NCBI GenBank assembly: GCA_030613245.1
Contig: JAUWMI010000002.1
Coordinates: forward strand, 1 to 64,000
Source of the DNA: Candidatus Sumerlaeota bacterium
Lineage (GTDB): Bacteria > Sumerlaeota > Sumerlaeia > MWCT01 > JAUWMI01
Direction of reading: 5' to 3'
DNA length: 64,000 nt
Part shown: one piece after another, positions 44,436 to 54,169 of the stretch
How the letters are laid out: each line of letters starts with the position of its first letter
Position numbering within the stretch: the first letter of the stretch is position 1
The notes under the pieces: model-generated
What the model was told of the DNA's origin: nothing
Seen by the model: the letters and a program-made list of their open reading frames with translations, nothing else
The model's database searches: none
Position numbers and translations under genes: made by a program

Positions 44436-44642
44436 TATGAACCGCGGTTGTTTCCGAAGCTCAGGTGTCCAACAGATGCTTTTCTCGCGAGCGAGCAGAG
44501 GCAATCACAGCAAGCACACGATCCTGGAGGAAACTGTTTAAGCTCGTAATTGCTACACGGTTGTCCATGAATTCAGCCAAGAGCGACCGGGCATCAATGA
44601 GGCAGACGGGCCATAAGCTTAACTAAAAGGAGTAAATGACAA

Positions 44643-46949
44643 ATGAATGCCCTGAACACAATTACACAGTGGAAATGGTTGAGGATTAGATTACTATGTT
44701 TGGTCGGGCTGGGAGTCTTATTAATCTACCCTGGCTGGGCTGGCGACCCCGGGCAAGATGAGGGAGAGGAAATGATGATGGGGCAAGTTCCGGCTACTGA
44801 TGTGCCGGCGGAACCACAAGCTCAGTCTGTGCAAATGGCCCAGCCCGCAGCTCAATCAGTGGCAACAGTTATCTTTAGCAAGGGCAATATCGGGCAGGTG
44901 CTCCAGGCAATTTCGCGCCAGACGGGTGTGACGGTAATTGCGAAAGGACAAGCAGTCGGCCAGCGTGTTGACATCATTGCAAAGGACGAACCGCTGGAAG
45001 TAATCCTTGATAAGCTCACGTCAGGGAAAGACTGGGTGTGGCACAAGGTCAACGATACTCGCTATGAGATTATGGACAGGCGTACGTACGAGACTACTGT
45101 TTTGCCAAAGCAGGTTGAGCGTAAAATCTTTCAGCCTCGATATATTAAGGCCGAGGATTTTAAAAATGCCATCGAGGGCATGCTGACGAAAAATATCGGT
45201 AAGGCAGCCGTAGACCCACGCACCAATAAGGTGATTGTGACTGATTTACCGCAGGTAATAGAGATGATTGCACGCCTTCTTGAGGAGATAGATGTCAAGC
45301 CTATTGTGCGTGTTTTTTACATTCGTCATGCTGACGTGGGTGAGATTGCCAAAATGTTGGAGCGTTATAAATCTGCACCCGGCTCGATCGAGGCGGACCC
45401 GAGAACCCACCAGATCATTGTGACCGACACGCTTCAGAATATTAAGCGTATGGAGCTGCTGGTGGAGGTGCTCGATATCGGGCCGGAAATGCGCATATAC
45501 AATATTAATAATATCGGATTTGAGGGGGAAGTGCTTCAGGACTTGAGCAAGGCTATTGAGCGAGTTGTGACAGAGGATGCTTTCTGGGAGATGAACTACC
45601 GTGCCGGGACGTTGCTGGTCGAGGACGTGACAGAGGTACACGAGAAGATCGAAAAAATTCTGGCAGCGTTTGACCGGCCATCGAAGCAGGTATTGATCCA
45701 GGCAGAGGTGATTGAAACGCGCCTTGATCGGGAGTTTAGTCTGGGCGTGGACTATGATCTAAGTCAGGACCTCTTTAGTGCTGCGCAAGACGGGCTCTTT
45801 GGAGAGCCCTCTCGGATTCCGAAAGGGACGGGTGATGTTACCGATAACCTGGGCTTTATCGACCTGCGTGAGGAATTTCCGACTATCTCGTTGACCAGAA
45901 GTGAAGGCTTACAGGTTTCATATCTGTCGACGCATTTGCGCGCCCAGCTCTCCGCCTTGATGTCTGATACAGATACGAAGGTCCTGCTCCAACCGCGACT
46001 TCTGTTGAAGAACCAGGAGGAAGCCACCATTTTCGTTGGTGGTGAAGTGCCCTATCTAACTACATTTTTTAGTGACGATGTCAGCTACAGGCGTAGTACT
46101 GCCACGCAGAACACGGTGAACGAAGGATTGATGATCAAAATTCGTCCCAGTATCTCCAACAATGATCTCATTGAAATGTACCTTAAAATCGAGAATAATA
46201 CAGCGTATACAGTAAAGCGGCAGGCCGAGGACAGGTATTATGATCTGATCGGCCGGCAGCGGCAGGAAGCCGAGACAGTATTGATCATTCCGAGCGGGGA
46301 GACGCGCGTGATCGGAGGCCTGATTAACACGAAAGATGAGACTACGAGAGCCGGGATACCGTTTCTTTCGCAGATTCCCTACCTCGGGCCGCTCATGTTT
46401 GGCAGGCGAGGGGAAACCAATTTGCGCCGCAACATTCTCTTTTTTATTACTCCAACTGTTGTGGAAGAGCAGGGGCGCTTCGTGAGAACCTACCTTGGCG
46501 AGCCAATTGAGAAGATGATTGCTGAGCTCGCCCCGGAAGAGGAACTCCTGCCTGAGGAAGAGTTGACCACGCCTACTTTGATGTATGAGTACGAGGAGGC
46601 AACTTCGCCGTCGCTTGCCCGCGCCACGCTCCCACGAGTTATTCTCAGCAGTGAAATGCCACGGGATTTGCCTCGCGTCACGGGTAAACCAACGCCTGAA
46701 ATGGAGCAAGCAGAAGCTCAGGCGCGAAAAACCTCATACGAAGCCGAGGTGGGTGGGCCAACCGGCACTTTCACGAAGGAAGTACGCCCGGTCGTGACTT
46801 CCTCGCCGAAGATAAAGGCAGCAACCACGCCAGGAAGGCCTAAGCCTGAGCCTCCGCAACTTGGGAAGCAGAAGCCGAAGAAAATCGATATAGAGCGCGA
46901 AAGAGAGAAGGATCCCCACGTTACCCCGGAAACCGAGACGCAATACTGA
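44643..46949 (+). CDS. gspD: Type II secretion secretin GspD
   Basis: This is a 768-residue outer-membrane secretin. After a signal peptide (WLRIRLLCLVGLGVLLIYPG) come periplasmic N domains: about 78-150 (VIFSKGNIGQVLQAISRQTG, the N0/STN-like fold) and N1-N2-type repeats at about 170-340 (VVERIFQPR-like, VFYIRHADVGEIAKMLERYK). The secretin domain (about 355-615) contains VLIQAEVIETRLDREFSLGV, VLLQPRLLLKNQEEATIFVG and the C-terminal VIGGLINTKDETT..GIPFLSQIPYLG motif. The last 150 residues are a Pro/Lys-rich tail of unknown role. It has a good ribosome site (AAGGAG, ten bases). It forms the exit channel for folded exoproteins. Confidence 0.95.
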   Translation: MNALNTITQWKWLRIRLLCLVGLGVLLIYPGWAGDPGQDEGEEMMMGQVPATDVPAEPQAQSVQMAQPAAQSVATVIFSKGNIGQVLQAISRQTGVTVIAKGQAVGQRVDIIAKDEPLEVILDKLTSGKDWVWHKVNDTRYEIMDRRTYETTVLPKQVERKIFQPRYIKAEDFKNAIEGMLTKNIGKAAVDPRTNKVIVTDLPQVIEMIARLLEEIDVKPIVRVFYIRHADVGEIAKMLERYKSAPGSIEADPRTHQIIVTDTLQNIKRMELLVEVLDIGPEMRIYNINNIGFEGEVLQDLSKAIERVVTEDAFWEMNYRAGTLLVEDVTEVHEKIEKILAAFDRPSKQVLIQAEVIETRLDREFSLGVDYDLSQDLFSAAQDGLFGEPSRIPKGTGDVTDNLGFIDLREEFPTISLTRSEGLQVSYLSTHLRAQLSALMSDTDTKVLLQPRLLLKNQEEATIFVGGEVPYLTTFFSDDVSYRRSTATQNTVNEGLMIKIRPSISNNDLIEMYLKIENNTAYTVKRQAEDRYYDLIGRQRQEAETVLIIPSGETRVIGGLINTKDETTRAGIPFLSQIPYLGPLMFGRRGETNLRRNILFFITPTVVEEQGRFVRTYLGEPIEKMIAELAPEEELLPEEELTTPTLMYEYEEATSPSLARATLPRVILSSEMPRDLPRVTGKPTPEMEQAEAQARKTSYEAEVGGPTGTFTKEVRPVVTSSPKIKAATTPGRPKPEPPQLGKQKPKKIDIEREREKDPHVTPETETQY

Positions 46950-47070
46950 CCTGTGTTGAGAACAACAGCCAGGGGTTAGGATTGACGGAATGGACCATGA
47001 CTTAGCCTGCTGCAGCTGCGAACATAGGGGCCATGTGATGGTAAACCAGTTTTTTTATCGTTTGGATGTT

Positions 47071-47098
47071 GTAGGGGCACGTTGTAAAGTGCCCCTAC
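47071..47098. repeat. GTAGGGGC-type palindrome
   Basis: GTAGGGGCAC and GTGCCCCTAC pair perfectly around an eight-base loop. A T-rich end (ACTTTAG) follows, so it may act as a terminator for gspD. It belongs to the same family as the palindromes at 61409-61437 and 61354-61391. Confidence 0.75.
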
Positions 47099-47118
47099 TT
47101 TAGTCTGCCGTCCAGGGG

Positions 47119-48411
47119 ATGACCGACGAACATTGTAGTCTTTGGGGTGTTGTTTCCCTGCGTTATCAGAATGGTCTGAGAAGAATGCGACTGAAACATC
47201 TGCATATTGACACCATGGTGCAGGTAAAGGAGGAGCTGGAGCGCCTCGGCGTCCATCCCCAGGGGTGCGAGATCATGGCCCCCAAGGCGGTTGTGCGGCT
47301 GATCAAGGTATTTGACGTGAAGCCCTGGGTGGCCAATATCTTAAAGCAGGAAATGCTGAGCATAGGTGCAGATGCAGGGGTAGCGTACGGTTGCATTGAC
47401 TGTTCCGTTTCGGTATCGGACGTTCTTCTGATCGGTACGGTGTCCCATTATTGCCAGCTCAAGGCGAAGCTGGAACGGCAATCGCCACAGTTGCGCGAAA
47501 TTGGCGAGACCGCACTGCGGATGGCTCTGGAAGAGTCGTCAGCGAGATGGGTGTGGCAATGTCGCGATGTCCAACTGCATCCTGGGGCGAGAACGTTAGT
47601 TATGGGTATCATCAATGTTACACCTGACAGTTTTTCTAACGGAGACCCTTATCTCGATCCGAAAAGCGCAGTGGAATTAGGCAAAAGACTGGCGGCTGAA
47701 GGGGCAGATATTCTTGACATCGGGGGCGAATCCACGCGGCCGGGAGCTCAGCCTGTGCCCGCAGATGAGGAAATGCGGCGAGTCTTGCCTGTTATCGAGC
47801 AGCTAAAAGCCGAAGCGCAGGTCCCCATTTCCCTTGACACCAGAAAAAGTGAGGTGGCGCAGGCCGGACTCGACCTGGGCGTTGAAATCATCAATGATGT
47901 GACAGGACTGCGTGGCGACAGCCGGATGAAGGACATTGTAGCCAGAGCGCGTGCGGGTTTGGTCGTCATGCACATGCATGGAACCCCTCAGACAATGCAA
48001 TTGAACCCAAGCTATAAGGACCTGCTGGGAGAACTGGAGGATTTTTTTTCCACGCAGATGCAAGTGGGCAACGAGGCTGGAATAATGCCCGAGCAGGTAG
48101 TGATTGACCCAGGAATCGGCTTTGGGAAAACACTAGCGCATAATCTGGAGATTCTTACAAACCTGGCGCGTCTGCGCTCGGCAGCAGCACGCCCTGTATT
48201 AGTTGGCGTGTCGCGCAAGAGCTTTATCGGTAAGATTCTCGATCTGCCGGTAGAGGAACGGCTGGAGGGCACTGCTGCGGCTGTGGCTGCAGCTGTGCTA
48301 AATGGCGCTGATATTGTCAGAGTACATGATGTAAAGGCGATGCGGCGCGTCGTGCGCATGGTAGATGCACTGGCGAATCGGGGGAACTTGGCCACACAGG
48401 AGAATGGCTAA
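47119..48411 (+). CDS. folP: Dihydropteroate synthase
   Basis: This is a 430-residue enzyme of folate synthesis (couples p-aminobenzoate to dihydropterin pyrophosphate). The catalytic TIM barrel begins at about residue 155 with the signatures MGIINVTPDSFSNGDPY and DILDIGGESTRPGA. Other visible motifs are DVTGLRGD, VVMHMHGTPQTMQ and VGVSRKSFIG. The N-terminal 150 residues (LKHLHIDTMVQVKEELERLG, VHPQGCEIMAPKAVVRLIKV, ADAGVAYGCIDCSVSVSDVL) form an extra domain known from DHPS of several Firmicutes and related lineages but absent in the short E. coli type. It heads a core set with cdaA, ybbR and pdxJ. Confidence 0.95.
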   Translation: MTDEHCSLWGVVSLRYQNGLRRMRLKHLHIDTMVQVKEELERLGVHPQGCEIMAPKAVVRLIKVFDVKPWVANILKQEMLSIGADAGVAYGCIDCSVSVSDVLLIGTVSHYCQLKAKLERQSPQLREIGETALRMALEESSARWVWQCRDVQLHPGARTLVMGIINVTPDSFSNGDPYLDPKSAVELGKRLAAEGADILDIGGESTRPGAQPVPADEEMRRVLPVIEQLKAEAQVPISLDTRKSEVAQAGLDLGVEIINDVTGLRGDSRMKDIVARARAGLVVMHMHGTPQTMQLNPSYKDLLGELEDFFSTQMQVGNEAGIMPEQVVIDPGIGFGKTLAHNLEILTNLARLRSAAARPVLVGVSRKSFIGKILDLPVEERLEGTAAAVAAAVLNGADIVRVHDVKAMRRVVRMVDALANRGNLATQENG

Positions 48412-48456
48412 CAATGGCAACGCAATTGTTACGAACATATCATCCGTGTGGTAGTA

Positions 48457-48472
48457 GTAGGGCACGTTGTAA
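48457..48472 (+). repeat. Half-copy of the GTAGGGGC palindrome
   Basis: GTAGGGCACGTTGTAA shares its bases, including the loop, with 47071-47088, but the second arm is missing. A separate ATCCATAC/GTATGGAT hairpin lies just to the right (about 48476-48528). Confidence 0.5.
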
Positions 48473-48601
48473 CGTATCCATACCGCAGGTATCCTTTTCC
48501 TTGCCTCCGGAGTATGGATTCGCTATAGGGTGCTTGTAATGTGAGAATTGTGAAATTGCGCAAATTGCGGATGAACTGAACAGAATCTCTGAGGAAAGTA
48601 C

Positions 48602-49396
48602 ATGAAAGAGCTGCTGGGAATAATCGGGGGAATGCAATTCACCGATGTGGTAGATATACTTTTGGTATCTGTGCTCTTCTATTTTCTTTTTGCCCTTTTG
48701 AAGGAAACGCGGTCAGCGGTCGCTTTGCGCGGACTTATAAGTATTATGATTGTTTCCTTTCTGGTTTTCTTTTTCGCCAAGGTGCTCAATCTAAGAGCAG
48801 TGAGCATGATTTTTGAACGGTTCTGGATTGTCGTGCTTCTGGTTTTTCTTATCGTGTTTCAGAATGAATTCAAAAAAGCTCTGACGGATATTGGGCAGAT
48901 GAAAATATTCCGTCATTTTTTTCATCAGAGTGGCGCTTTTCTCGAAGAGATACTCAAGGCGGTGGGAATTATGTCGTCGCGGCGCATCGGCGCGTTGCTT
49001 GCAATTGAACGGCGCAATCCTCTAAAGTCATACGCTGATACGGGCACCGCTGTTGACAGCGCTATCACGTCGGAGCTGGTTCGGACAATTTTTGCCCACT
49101 ACACCCCTCTTCACGACGGGGCCATGATCCTACACGGTGATCGCATTGTGGCGGCTGGATGCATTCTGCCGTTGACAAACGATCCAAACGTGAGCAAAGA
49201 ACTAGGCACGCGACATCGGGCTGCTATCGGACTTTCGGAAGAAACCGACGCAGTAGTGCTCGTGGTGTCAGAGGAGACCGGTACTATTTCCCTGGCTGTA
49301 CATGGGAACTTGTATCGGAATCAAACGCTGGACAGCCTGCGGAGTGAACTCCAGCAGCTGCTTGACATCGAGAGTGAGGTTGAAAGTGCTACCTAA
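48602..49396 (+). CDS. cdaA: Diadenylate cyclase CdaA
   Basis: This is a 264-residue membrane enzyme that makes c-di-AMP from two ATP. Three N-terminal membrane helices (about 15-30, 35-55 and 60-85) lead to the DAC domain. That domain shows HDGAMILHGDRIVAAGCILP near 160-180 and GTRHRAAIGLSEETDAVVLV near 203-222. DGA and RHR are the catalytic and ATP-binding motifs of the family. The next gene starts before its stop and encodes its usual regulator. The presence of a c-di-AMP system in a diderm organism matches several but not most lineages. Confidence 0.95.
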   Translation: MKELLGIIGGMQFTDVVDILLVSVLFYFLFALLKETRSAVALRGLISIMIVSFLVFFFAKVLNLRAVSMIFERFWIVVLLVFLIVFQNEFKKALTDIGQMKIFRHFFHQSGAFLEEILKAVGIMSSRRIGALLAIERRNPLKSYADTGTAVDSAITSELVRTIFAHYTPLHDGAMILHGDRIVAAGCILPLTNDPNVSKELGTRHRAAIGLSEETDAVVLVVSEETGTISLAVHGNLYRNQTLDSLRSELQQLLDIESEVESAT

Positions 49397-50411
49397 AACG
49401 CGTCTGAGCTCGGAGTTCAAGCTTGTTCTGGCGTCACTGTTCATCGCCTTTATAATATGGCTCATTGCTAAACAGGGCGACGTGGATCAGGAGACCTTGG
49501 TCGTTGAGGTGACGACCATTAACGAACCGAGATATTGTGACGTGGAGCTTGTGACCGACGAAGCAGGCATTGTCGTGCAGTTTCCCAAGGCGCAAAAGTA
49601 CATGATTGCTCCCGGTAATTTCAAGATTCTTGTAGACTTGAGTAATATTGCCGTTGGGATTGACAGCTATAAAGAAACCACCATTCCCATTACGGTCAGT
49701 GATGTAGAACGTTTTAATTTGCCCGATAGCATCAAGGCAGCAGATGTGGTTGATCCGAAGCGAGTAGTGGTCCGGGCCAAGTACTATTCGGAGCTGGCAA
49801 CGGTGGCGCCCGTAACGTCAGGTGCGCCTGCCGACGGGTTTCGGTTGGCCAAACCCGTGGCAGCTACTCCGAAAGAAGTACTCGTGACAGGAGAACCGGA
49901 TCGGTTAGAAGAGATAAAACAGATTGGGAATGGTCGTATTGAGGTTCCTACGGAGGCCATTGTGCTTGACGGGAAGAATGACAACTTTCTCGCACAAGTG
50001 AAGCTCCTCCTGCCACAGGGAATCAGGCTGATTGATGAACTCAACAGCCGCCTGCAGGTCAATGTGGTCATAGAAGAAGAGAAAGGACAGCGTGAATTTG
50101 CAAATATCCCAATTGATATAAAAACATTTTCCGAAAATCTGCTGGCGCGCTATGAGCCAAAAACGACAACAGTTACGGTAGAAGCCCCGCTGAGCCTGCT
50201 CGACAGGATTAATGGCCAATCATTCGTTTTCAATCCGAAACAGCCCCTGGAAGAGTCTGCCGGATATAGTGCAAACGTAGCGATTGAGGCGAGGTTTTCG
50301 GATGCGGTGAGCCCTGACGTGAAGGAAAATGCGACCATAGTTGCCACCAGTCCTGATGTCATTAGCATTCAATTTGTGGAGAAGGAAAAGCAGAGCCTGT
50401 CGCCTCCCTAG
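49386..50411 (+). CDS. YbbR-like protein (CdaR-type regulator)
   Basis: The start is GTG 49386 (VLPKTRLSSEFK), inside the end of cdaA, so the two are coupled. A TTG two codons earlier is an alternative. The 341-residue product has one membrane helix (about 12-30, LVLASLFIAFIIWLIAKQGD) and about three to four YbbR-type beta repeats facing outside the cytoplasm (VEVTTINEPRYCDVELVTD; VNVVIEEEKGQREFANIPID). In Firmicutes the homologue CdaR modulates CdaA; the overlap here supports the same role. Length and repeat number are within the family range. Confidence 0.85.
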   Translation: MLPKTRLSSEFKLVLASLFIAFIIWLIAKQGDVDQETLVVEVTTINEPRYCDVELVTDEAGIVVQFPKAQKYMIAPGNFKILVDLSNIAVGIDSYKETTIPITVSDVERFNLPDSIKAADVVDPKRVVVRAKYYSELATVAPVTSGAPADGFRLAKPVAATPKEVLVTGEPDRLEEIKQIGNGRIEVPTEAIVLDGKNDNFLAQVKLLLPQGIRLIDELNSRLQVNVVIEEEKGQREFANIPIDIKTFSENLLARYEPKTTTVTVEAPLSLLDRINGQSFVFNPKQPLEESAGYSANVAIEARFSDAVSPDVKENATIVATSPDVISIQFVEKEKQSLSPP

Positions 50412-50557
50412 TGCACTAGAGGCGGGAGGCAGCTCAAAGATACACCCGCGGGTCAACACGGAACGGACTACAAGGGGAAGCCGACTATAAGAGATATGTT
50501 TTTTCAATATCTGTGCAAATCCGTGACTCAGAATGAGATTTCCAGAGGAGGAACGCA

Positions 50558-51286
50558 ATGGCGGTCTTGTGTGTCAACGTAGATCACGTGGCTACGTTGC
50601 GGGAGGCGCGCAAAATTGCTGAACCGGATCCTATTACTGCGGCACTCATTGCCGAGTTGGCAGGGGCAGAAGGGATCACAATTCACCTGCGCGAGGATCG
50701 TCGCCATATTCAGGAGCGGGATTTGCGCCTGATGCGCGAGACAGTAAAGACGAAGCTGAACCTGGAAATGGCGGCCACTGATGAAATGGTGGCGTTTGCC
50801 CAAAAATACAGACCCGATATGGTGACGTTGGTTCCTGAGAAGCGTGAAGAAGTGACGACCGAGGGAGGGCTAGAGGTCGCCGGCCGTGTAGATGCCATCC
50901 GGCGTGTGGTTGATGCGCTTCAAGGGGACCGTATTCCGGTCAGCCTGTTCATCGATCCTGAGCCTGATCAGGTAGAAGCCGCACGCAAAACGGGTGCGAG
51001 TTTCATAGAGCTTCATACCGGACGCTATGTGGGGGCGAAGGGAGATGAGGCTCGTCAGCGGGAGCTAGAGGCTCTGGTTGTACAGACGCGGAAGGCGCGC
51101 TCAATGGGCTTGCGTGTGAATGCGGGTCACGGGTTGAATTACAAGAACGTCGTTGCGGTAGCGGCCATCGAAGGGGTAGAAGAACTCAATATTGGCCATA
51201 GTATCATCAGTTACTCTGTGTTTGTAGGAATCGAGCGCGCCGTGCGTGAGATGGTTGACTTGATTGCAGAAGCCCGCCGAATCTAA
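50558..51286 (+). CDS. pdxJ: Pyridoxine 5'-phosphate synthase
   Basis: This is a 242-residue TIM-barrel enzyme that condenses 3-amino-2-oxopropyl phosphate with deoxyxylulose 5-phosphate to give pyridoxine 5'-phosphate. The family signatures are complete: [20 protein letters not shown] near residue 3 (VDHVATLR), [14 protein letters not shown] near 36-50, FIELHTGRY near 150 and VNAGHGLNY near 188, with a final GHSIISYSV phosphate loop. The ribosome site AGGAGG is eight bases upstream. It is a marker for the DXP-dependent B6 route, seen mainly in diderm bacteria. Confidence 0.97.
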   Translation: MAVLCVNVDHVATLREARKIAEPDPITAALIAELAGAEGITIHLREDRRHIQERDLRLMRETVKTKLNLEMAATDEMVAFAQKYRPDMVTLVPEKREEVTTEGGLEVAGRVDAIRRVVDALQGDRIPVSLFIDPEPDQVEAARKTGASFIELHTGRYVGAKGDEARQRELEALVVQTRKARSMGLRVNAGHGLNYKNVVAVAAIEGVEELNIGHSIISYSVFVGIERAVREMVDLIAEARRI

Positions 51287-51683
51287 CTTCACCAATTTTC
51301 TCCACATACTCGTTACTGGCAGCACGCCAAGTCATGGTGTGCAGTTTCGGCTGCCGCATTCTGCTAGGGCCGGGCAAGGCGCCCTATCCCTAAGCCTACT
51401 GTCTGTGTGGAGGCTTCGGAAGACAGATGCCTCTGGTTCTTGACACTTCGCCATAGCGACTGCGCCTGCACGTGATAAAAAAGCAGAAAATACCCTCGCT
51501 GAGACCCAACGTGGCGTAGGAATCAAATAATTTTTGACACAATGCTTCTGTCCCGATAGCATATTCTCAACTTGAGGGTAAAATCATTTCATTGTTGACA
51601 AGAATGCTGGCCTTGACGATGACAAAGCAGCTTCAATATCCAGCTAAGAAGCCCACATTTCTTTACGGGGGAGGAAATACTTT
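51287..51683. other. Intergenic region, no gene seen
   Basis: The stretch between pdxJ and the decayed DUF3604 gene has no open frame with a ribosome site. Short AT-rich runs near 51530-51600 may hold the promoter of the decayed gene. Confidence 0.4.
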
Positions 51684-52753
51684 GTGTCCCTGAATAGACT
51701 TATTGTAATCGGACTCCTACTGCTGCCCTGGGTCTGTCCTGCTGCTTTCTCAATGGACCTGGGGCGTGCTTGGGTTGAACCTGAGAGCGGAACCGTAAAC
51801 GAGGTTGGAGACTTGGACGGTTCATTATGAGGTTGGCCCGATGGGCCTTTCTGTGGGGGGAGGGATTCGCGTTCAGTTTCCCAATGCCTGGTTTGTCCAT
51901 CACTGGGCCAAGCGAAAGGACGTTCAGACAGAGAACCCCGAGATTCCTCATTACGTCTTCGGCAGAACGAATCGCGTTGGGGTTCGGCTTGAGGTGAAGA
52001 TCGGAAGAGAGCGTGTAGATGGGCAACACGATCGTTTCGAGAGAGGTTTTGACGTGACGATCAGAGAAAAAGATCTGTTGCCTGGCGATAGCATTTCGGT
52101 GATTTTTGCCAGAACCAATGTTCCTCTCGTGGCCGAGACCGATACCATCGGTGTTGGTGTGGATGCGGGAGGCAACGAGACCTTCGTTCCTTTGGATGTG
52201 TTTCCCCAATTTACGGTCAAGGCAGGTAAGGCTCAAAAGTTACTCATTCTGCTTCCTTCTCATGCCGAAGTAGGCGAGACGGTTCAGTTGCGCGTGGTTG
52301 CCCTGGAACTTACAATAATCGTGCAGATTCCTATCGTGGAAAGATCGAGATTACGGGTATCGAACACGATGCACGACAGACTCACTCGTTCTCAGAAGCA
52401 GATCGTGGTATCTATCTAACCGCGATGACATTTTCTCGCCCCGGCGTCTTCACGGTCCAGGTGCGTGATAAACAACTGGCTGATGGGGTTACTTTTGAAT
52501 CTAATCCGATCAAAGTTACGGCGGCCAAAACGGAATTAAAGGCCTATTGGGGTGATCTGCACTCGCACTGTGAAATCAGTAAAGGAGCCGGAGACTGAAA
52601 CCCGGCGTGCAAATTTGTCGTGGAGCGATTAGGAGGCCCACGCTGAACGCATTTACTATTGCCGTCTGAAACAAAAAGGCCAGTTCTTTGACCGAGACGT
52701 CATGGCCTGGTCCAGTCCGATTTGGGTGGGAGATAATTATGGCAAGCAATAAG
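51684..52753 (+). pseudogene. Decayed DUF3604-family gene
   Basis: A GTG at 51684 with GGGGGAGG upstream opens a frame with a signal peptide (LIVIGLLLLPWVCPAAFSMD). It is interrupted by a frameshift near 51806 and continues in the next frame (VGPMGLSVGGGIRVQFPN). A second shift near 52300 leads to RGIYLTAMTFSRPGVFTVQV and AYWGDLHSHCEISKGAGD, where it stops at the first metal motif (HxH). The remaining PHP-like domain is deleted; only the C-terminal tail (FFDRDVMAWSSPIWVG) survives. The N-terminal beta domain and tail match the intact genes at 54560 and 58110, so this is a third, lost family member. Confidence 0.85.
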
Positions 52754-52862
52754 TGTCAAATTTCTCTCGCTTCCCCCAGAACATCCTGCCAAAGGCGACA
52801 TCATTATTTGATTACTCCCTATACTTGCTTCAATGTGTACAGGCTAATTGCACGAGTATCGT

Positions 52863-52919
52863 AAAAAAAAAGGCTCTTTCCCGAAGAGCTAAGTTACCTA
52901 CAATCTTCAGGAAAGAGCC
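52863..52919 (-). terminator. Rho-independent terminator of the kelch-like gene
   Basis: On the minus strand GGCTCTTTCC pairs perfectly with GGAAAGAGCC across a 28-base loop and is followed by nine T residues. It lies 26 bases beyond the stop of the gene at 52946-54169. An inner AGCTCTTCGG element may extend the fold. Confidence 0.8.
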
Positions 52920-52945
52920 ACTTTTACAAAGATTGAATTCAAAGA

Positions 52946-54169
52946 TTACTCATATAACACCCACTTTGGATCTGCATTCAGTTGTCCAGGGCGATCAAAA
53001 AGCGGAGAAGAAATCATCACTTCATTAACAACGGCTGTGGGAATAATGTGGGTGTCCCAAGGAGAAGTTCCGCCGTCTCTATCAGATCTAATGCCAAATA
53101 CGTAAAGACTCTTGCTTTTTTCTGAATAAGCAACTTCATGATACCGAGCTGAACAAGGCAGCTGTGCGTCCACTCCATCTGTCCAGCCGGTGACCTTACC
53201 AGCAGCCGCGGCACTTCCATTGAAAGTAGCACGCCAAACCCATGGCTCAGCGTTAGGACTACTGCCATTATTTCGACCACCAACCATGAAAATGGTGTTG
53301 CCAACGGCTTCGAGGTTACCGTTGTATACAAAATCGGGCACCTCTTCTGTCTGTTCCACCCAGGAACCCATGGTACCATCGGTATTTACCTCACAGACAT
53401 AAAGTTTTTTAGTAATGGTAGCTCTGTCCCAGGCTGTATTAATGGCAGGAAGTAAAATAATGTGATTGCCAATTGAAGTAATAGCAGCGAAGTTGGCATT
53501 GCGTGGCATATCTGCGGCTACTGTCCAGGAGCCTAAAGATCCGTCTGGCTGAATTTGCGCGTAGACAACATCATCAAAGTTGTAACCGCCAATGAGGTAT
53601 AAATAGCCGTTTTCACAAATGGCGGCTACGCCTATGTCACCAACGTATGTACCCGGATAAACGGAGCTAACCGACCATGCCGCTAGGGTTCCGTCGCCGA
53701 GAATTTCGGTGTATGTACAAACATTGCGTTCCGCACCGCTGCCATTCCAGCTGCCCCCGTGTATGTAGATATGGTCGTCGGTAGCAACAACCGCATCGTG
53801 GATATAGGCGTAGTTCTCATCACCGCTAAGGGCTGTAGCGGCGTCCTCTGGCAGGAGAGCCATTCTCTCGGCAGGGCCTACGTTTCCGTAGTAAGGATTG
53901 ATCTCAAACCTATAGGCCATCCTGTTGTCTCCCATGTTATTATCTGGATCCAAATTAAAACCGCCGACCATATAAATATAGTCTCCAACTATAACTCCGC
54001 CGCCCATCTGTGTCGGATTTGCAGTGTCCACTGGACCCGATCCTGCGTCAATCATATCCCTGCAGAAGTCTTGCTGAATTGTCCAGGCGGTTATTGCAGC
54101 CGGAGCTTGTGCAAAAGCGGTCAAGCTTATGGCTAGCAAAGCGATGGTCAATATAATTATTTTCTTCAT
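52946..54169 (-). CDS. Secreted kelch-like beta-propeller protein
   Basis: This is a 407-residue protein with a clear signal peptide (MKKIIILTIALLAISLTAFA, AFAQA cleavage). The mature part has about six repeats of the kelch type: YIYMVGGFN, HIYIHGGSW, YLYLIGGYN, TIFMVGGRN and similar 'G-G' turns, with blades ending in W (GSWTVAADM; GSWVEQTEEVP). It should fold as a single extracellular propeller. The gene runs opposite to its neighbours, has its own ribosome site (AAAGGAG) and terminator, and lies between the decayed and intact DUF3604 genes. It has no catalytic motif; binding of a glycan or protein is a guess. Confidence 0.8.
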   Translation of the reverse strand: MKKIIILTIALLAISLTAFAQAPAAITAWTIQQDFCRDMIDAGSGPVDTANPTQMGGGVIVGDYIYMVGGFNLDPDNNMGDNRMAYRFEINPYYGNVGPAERMALLPEDAATALSGDENYAYIHDAVVATDDHIYIHGGSWNGSGAERNVCTYTEILGDGTLAAWSVSSVYPGTYVGDIGVAAICENGYLYLIGGYNFDDVVYAQIQPDGSLGSWTVAADMPRNANFAAITSIGNHIILLPAINTAWDRATITKKLYVCEVNTDGTMGSWVEQTEEVPDFVYNGNLEAVGNTIFMVGGRNNGSSPNAEPWVWRATFNGSAAAAGKVTGWTDGVDAQLPCSARYHEVAYSEKSKSLYVFGIRSDRDGGTSPWDTHIIPTAVVNEVMISSPLFDRPGQLNADPKWVLYE

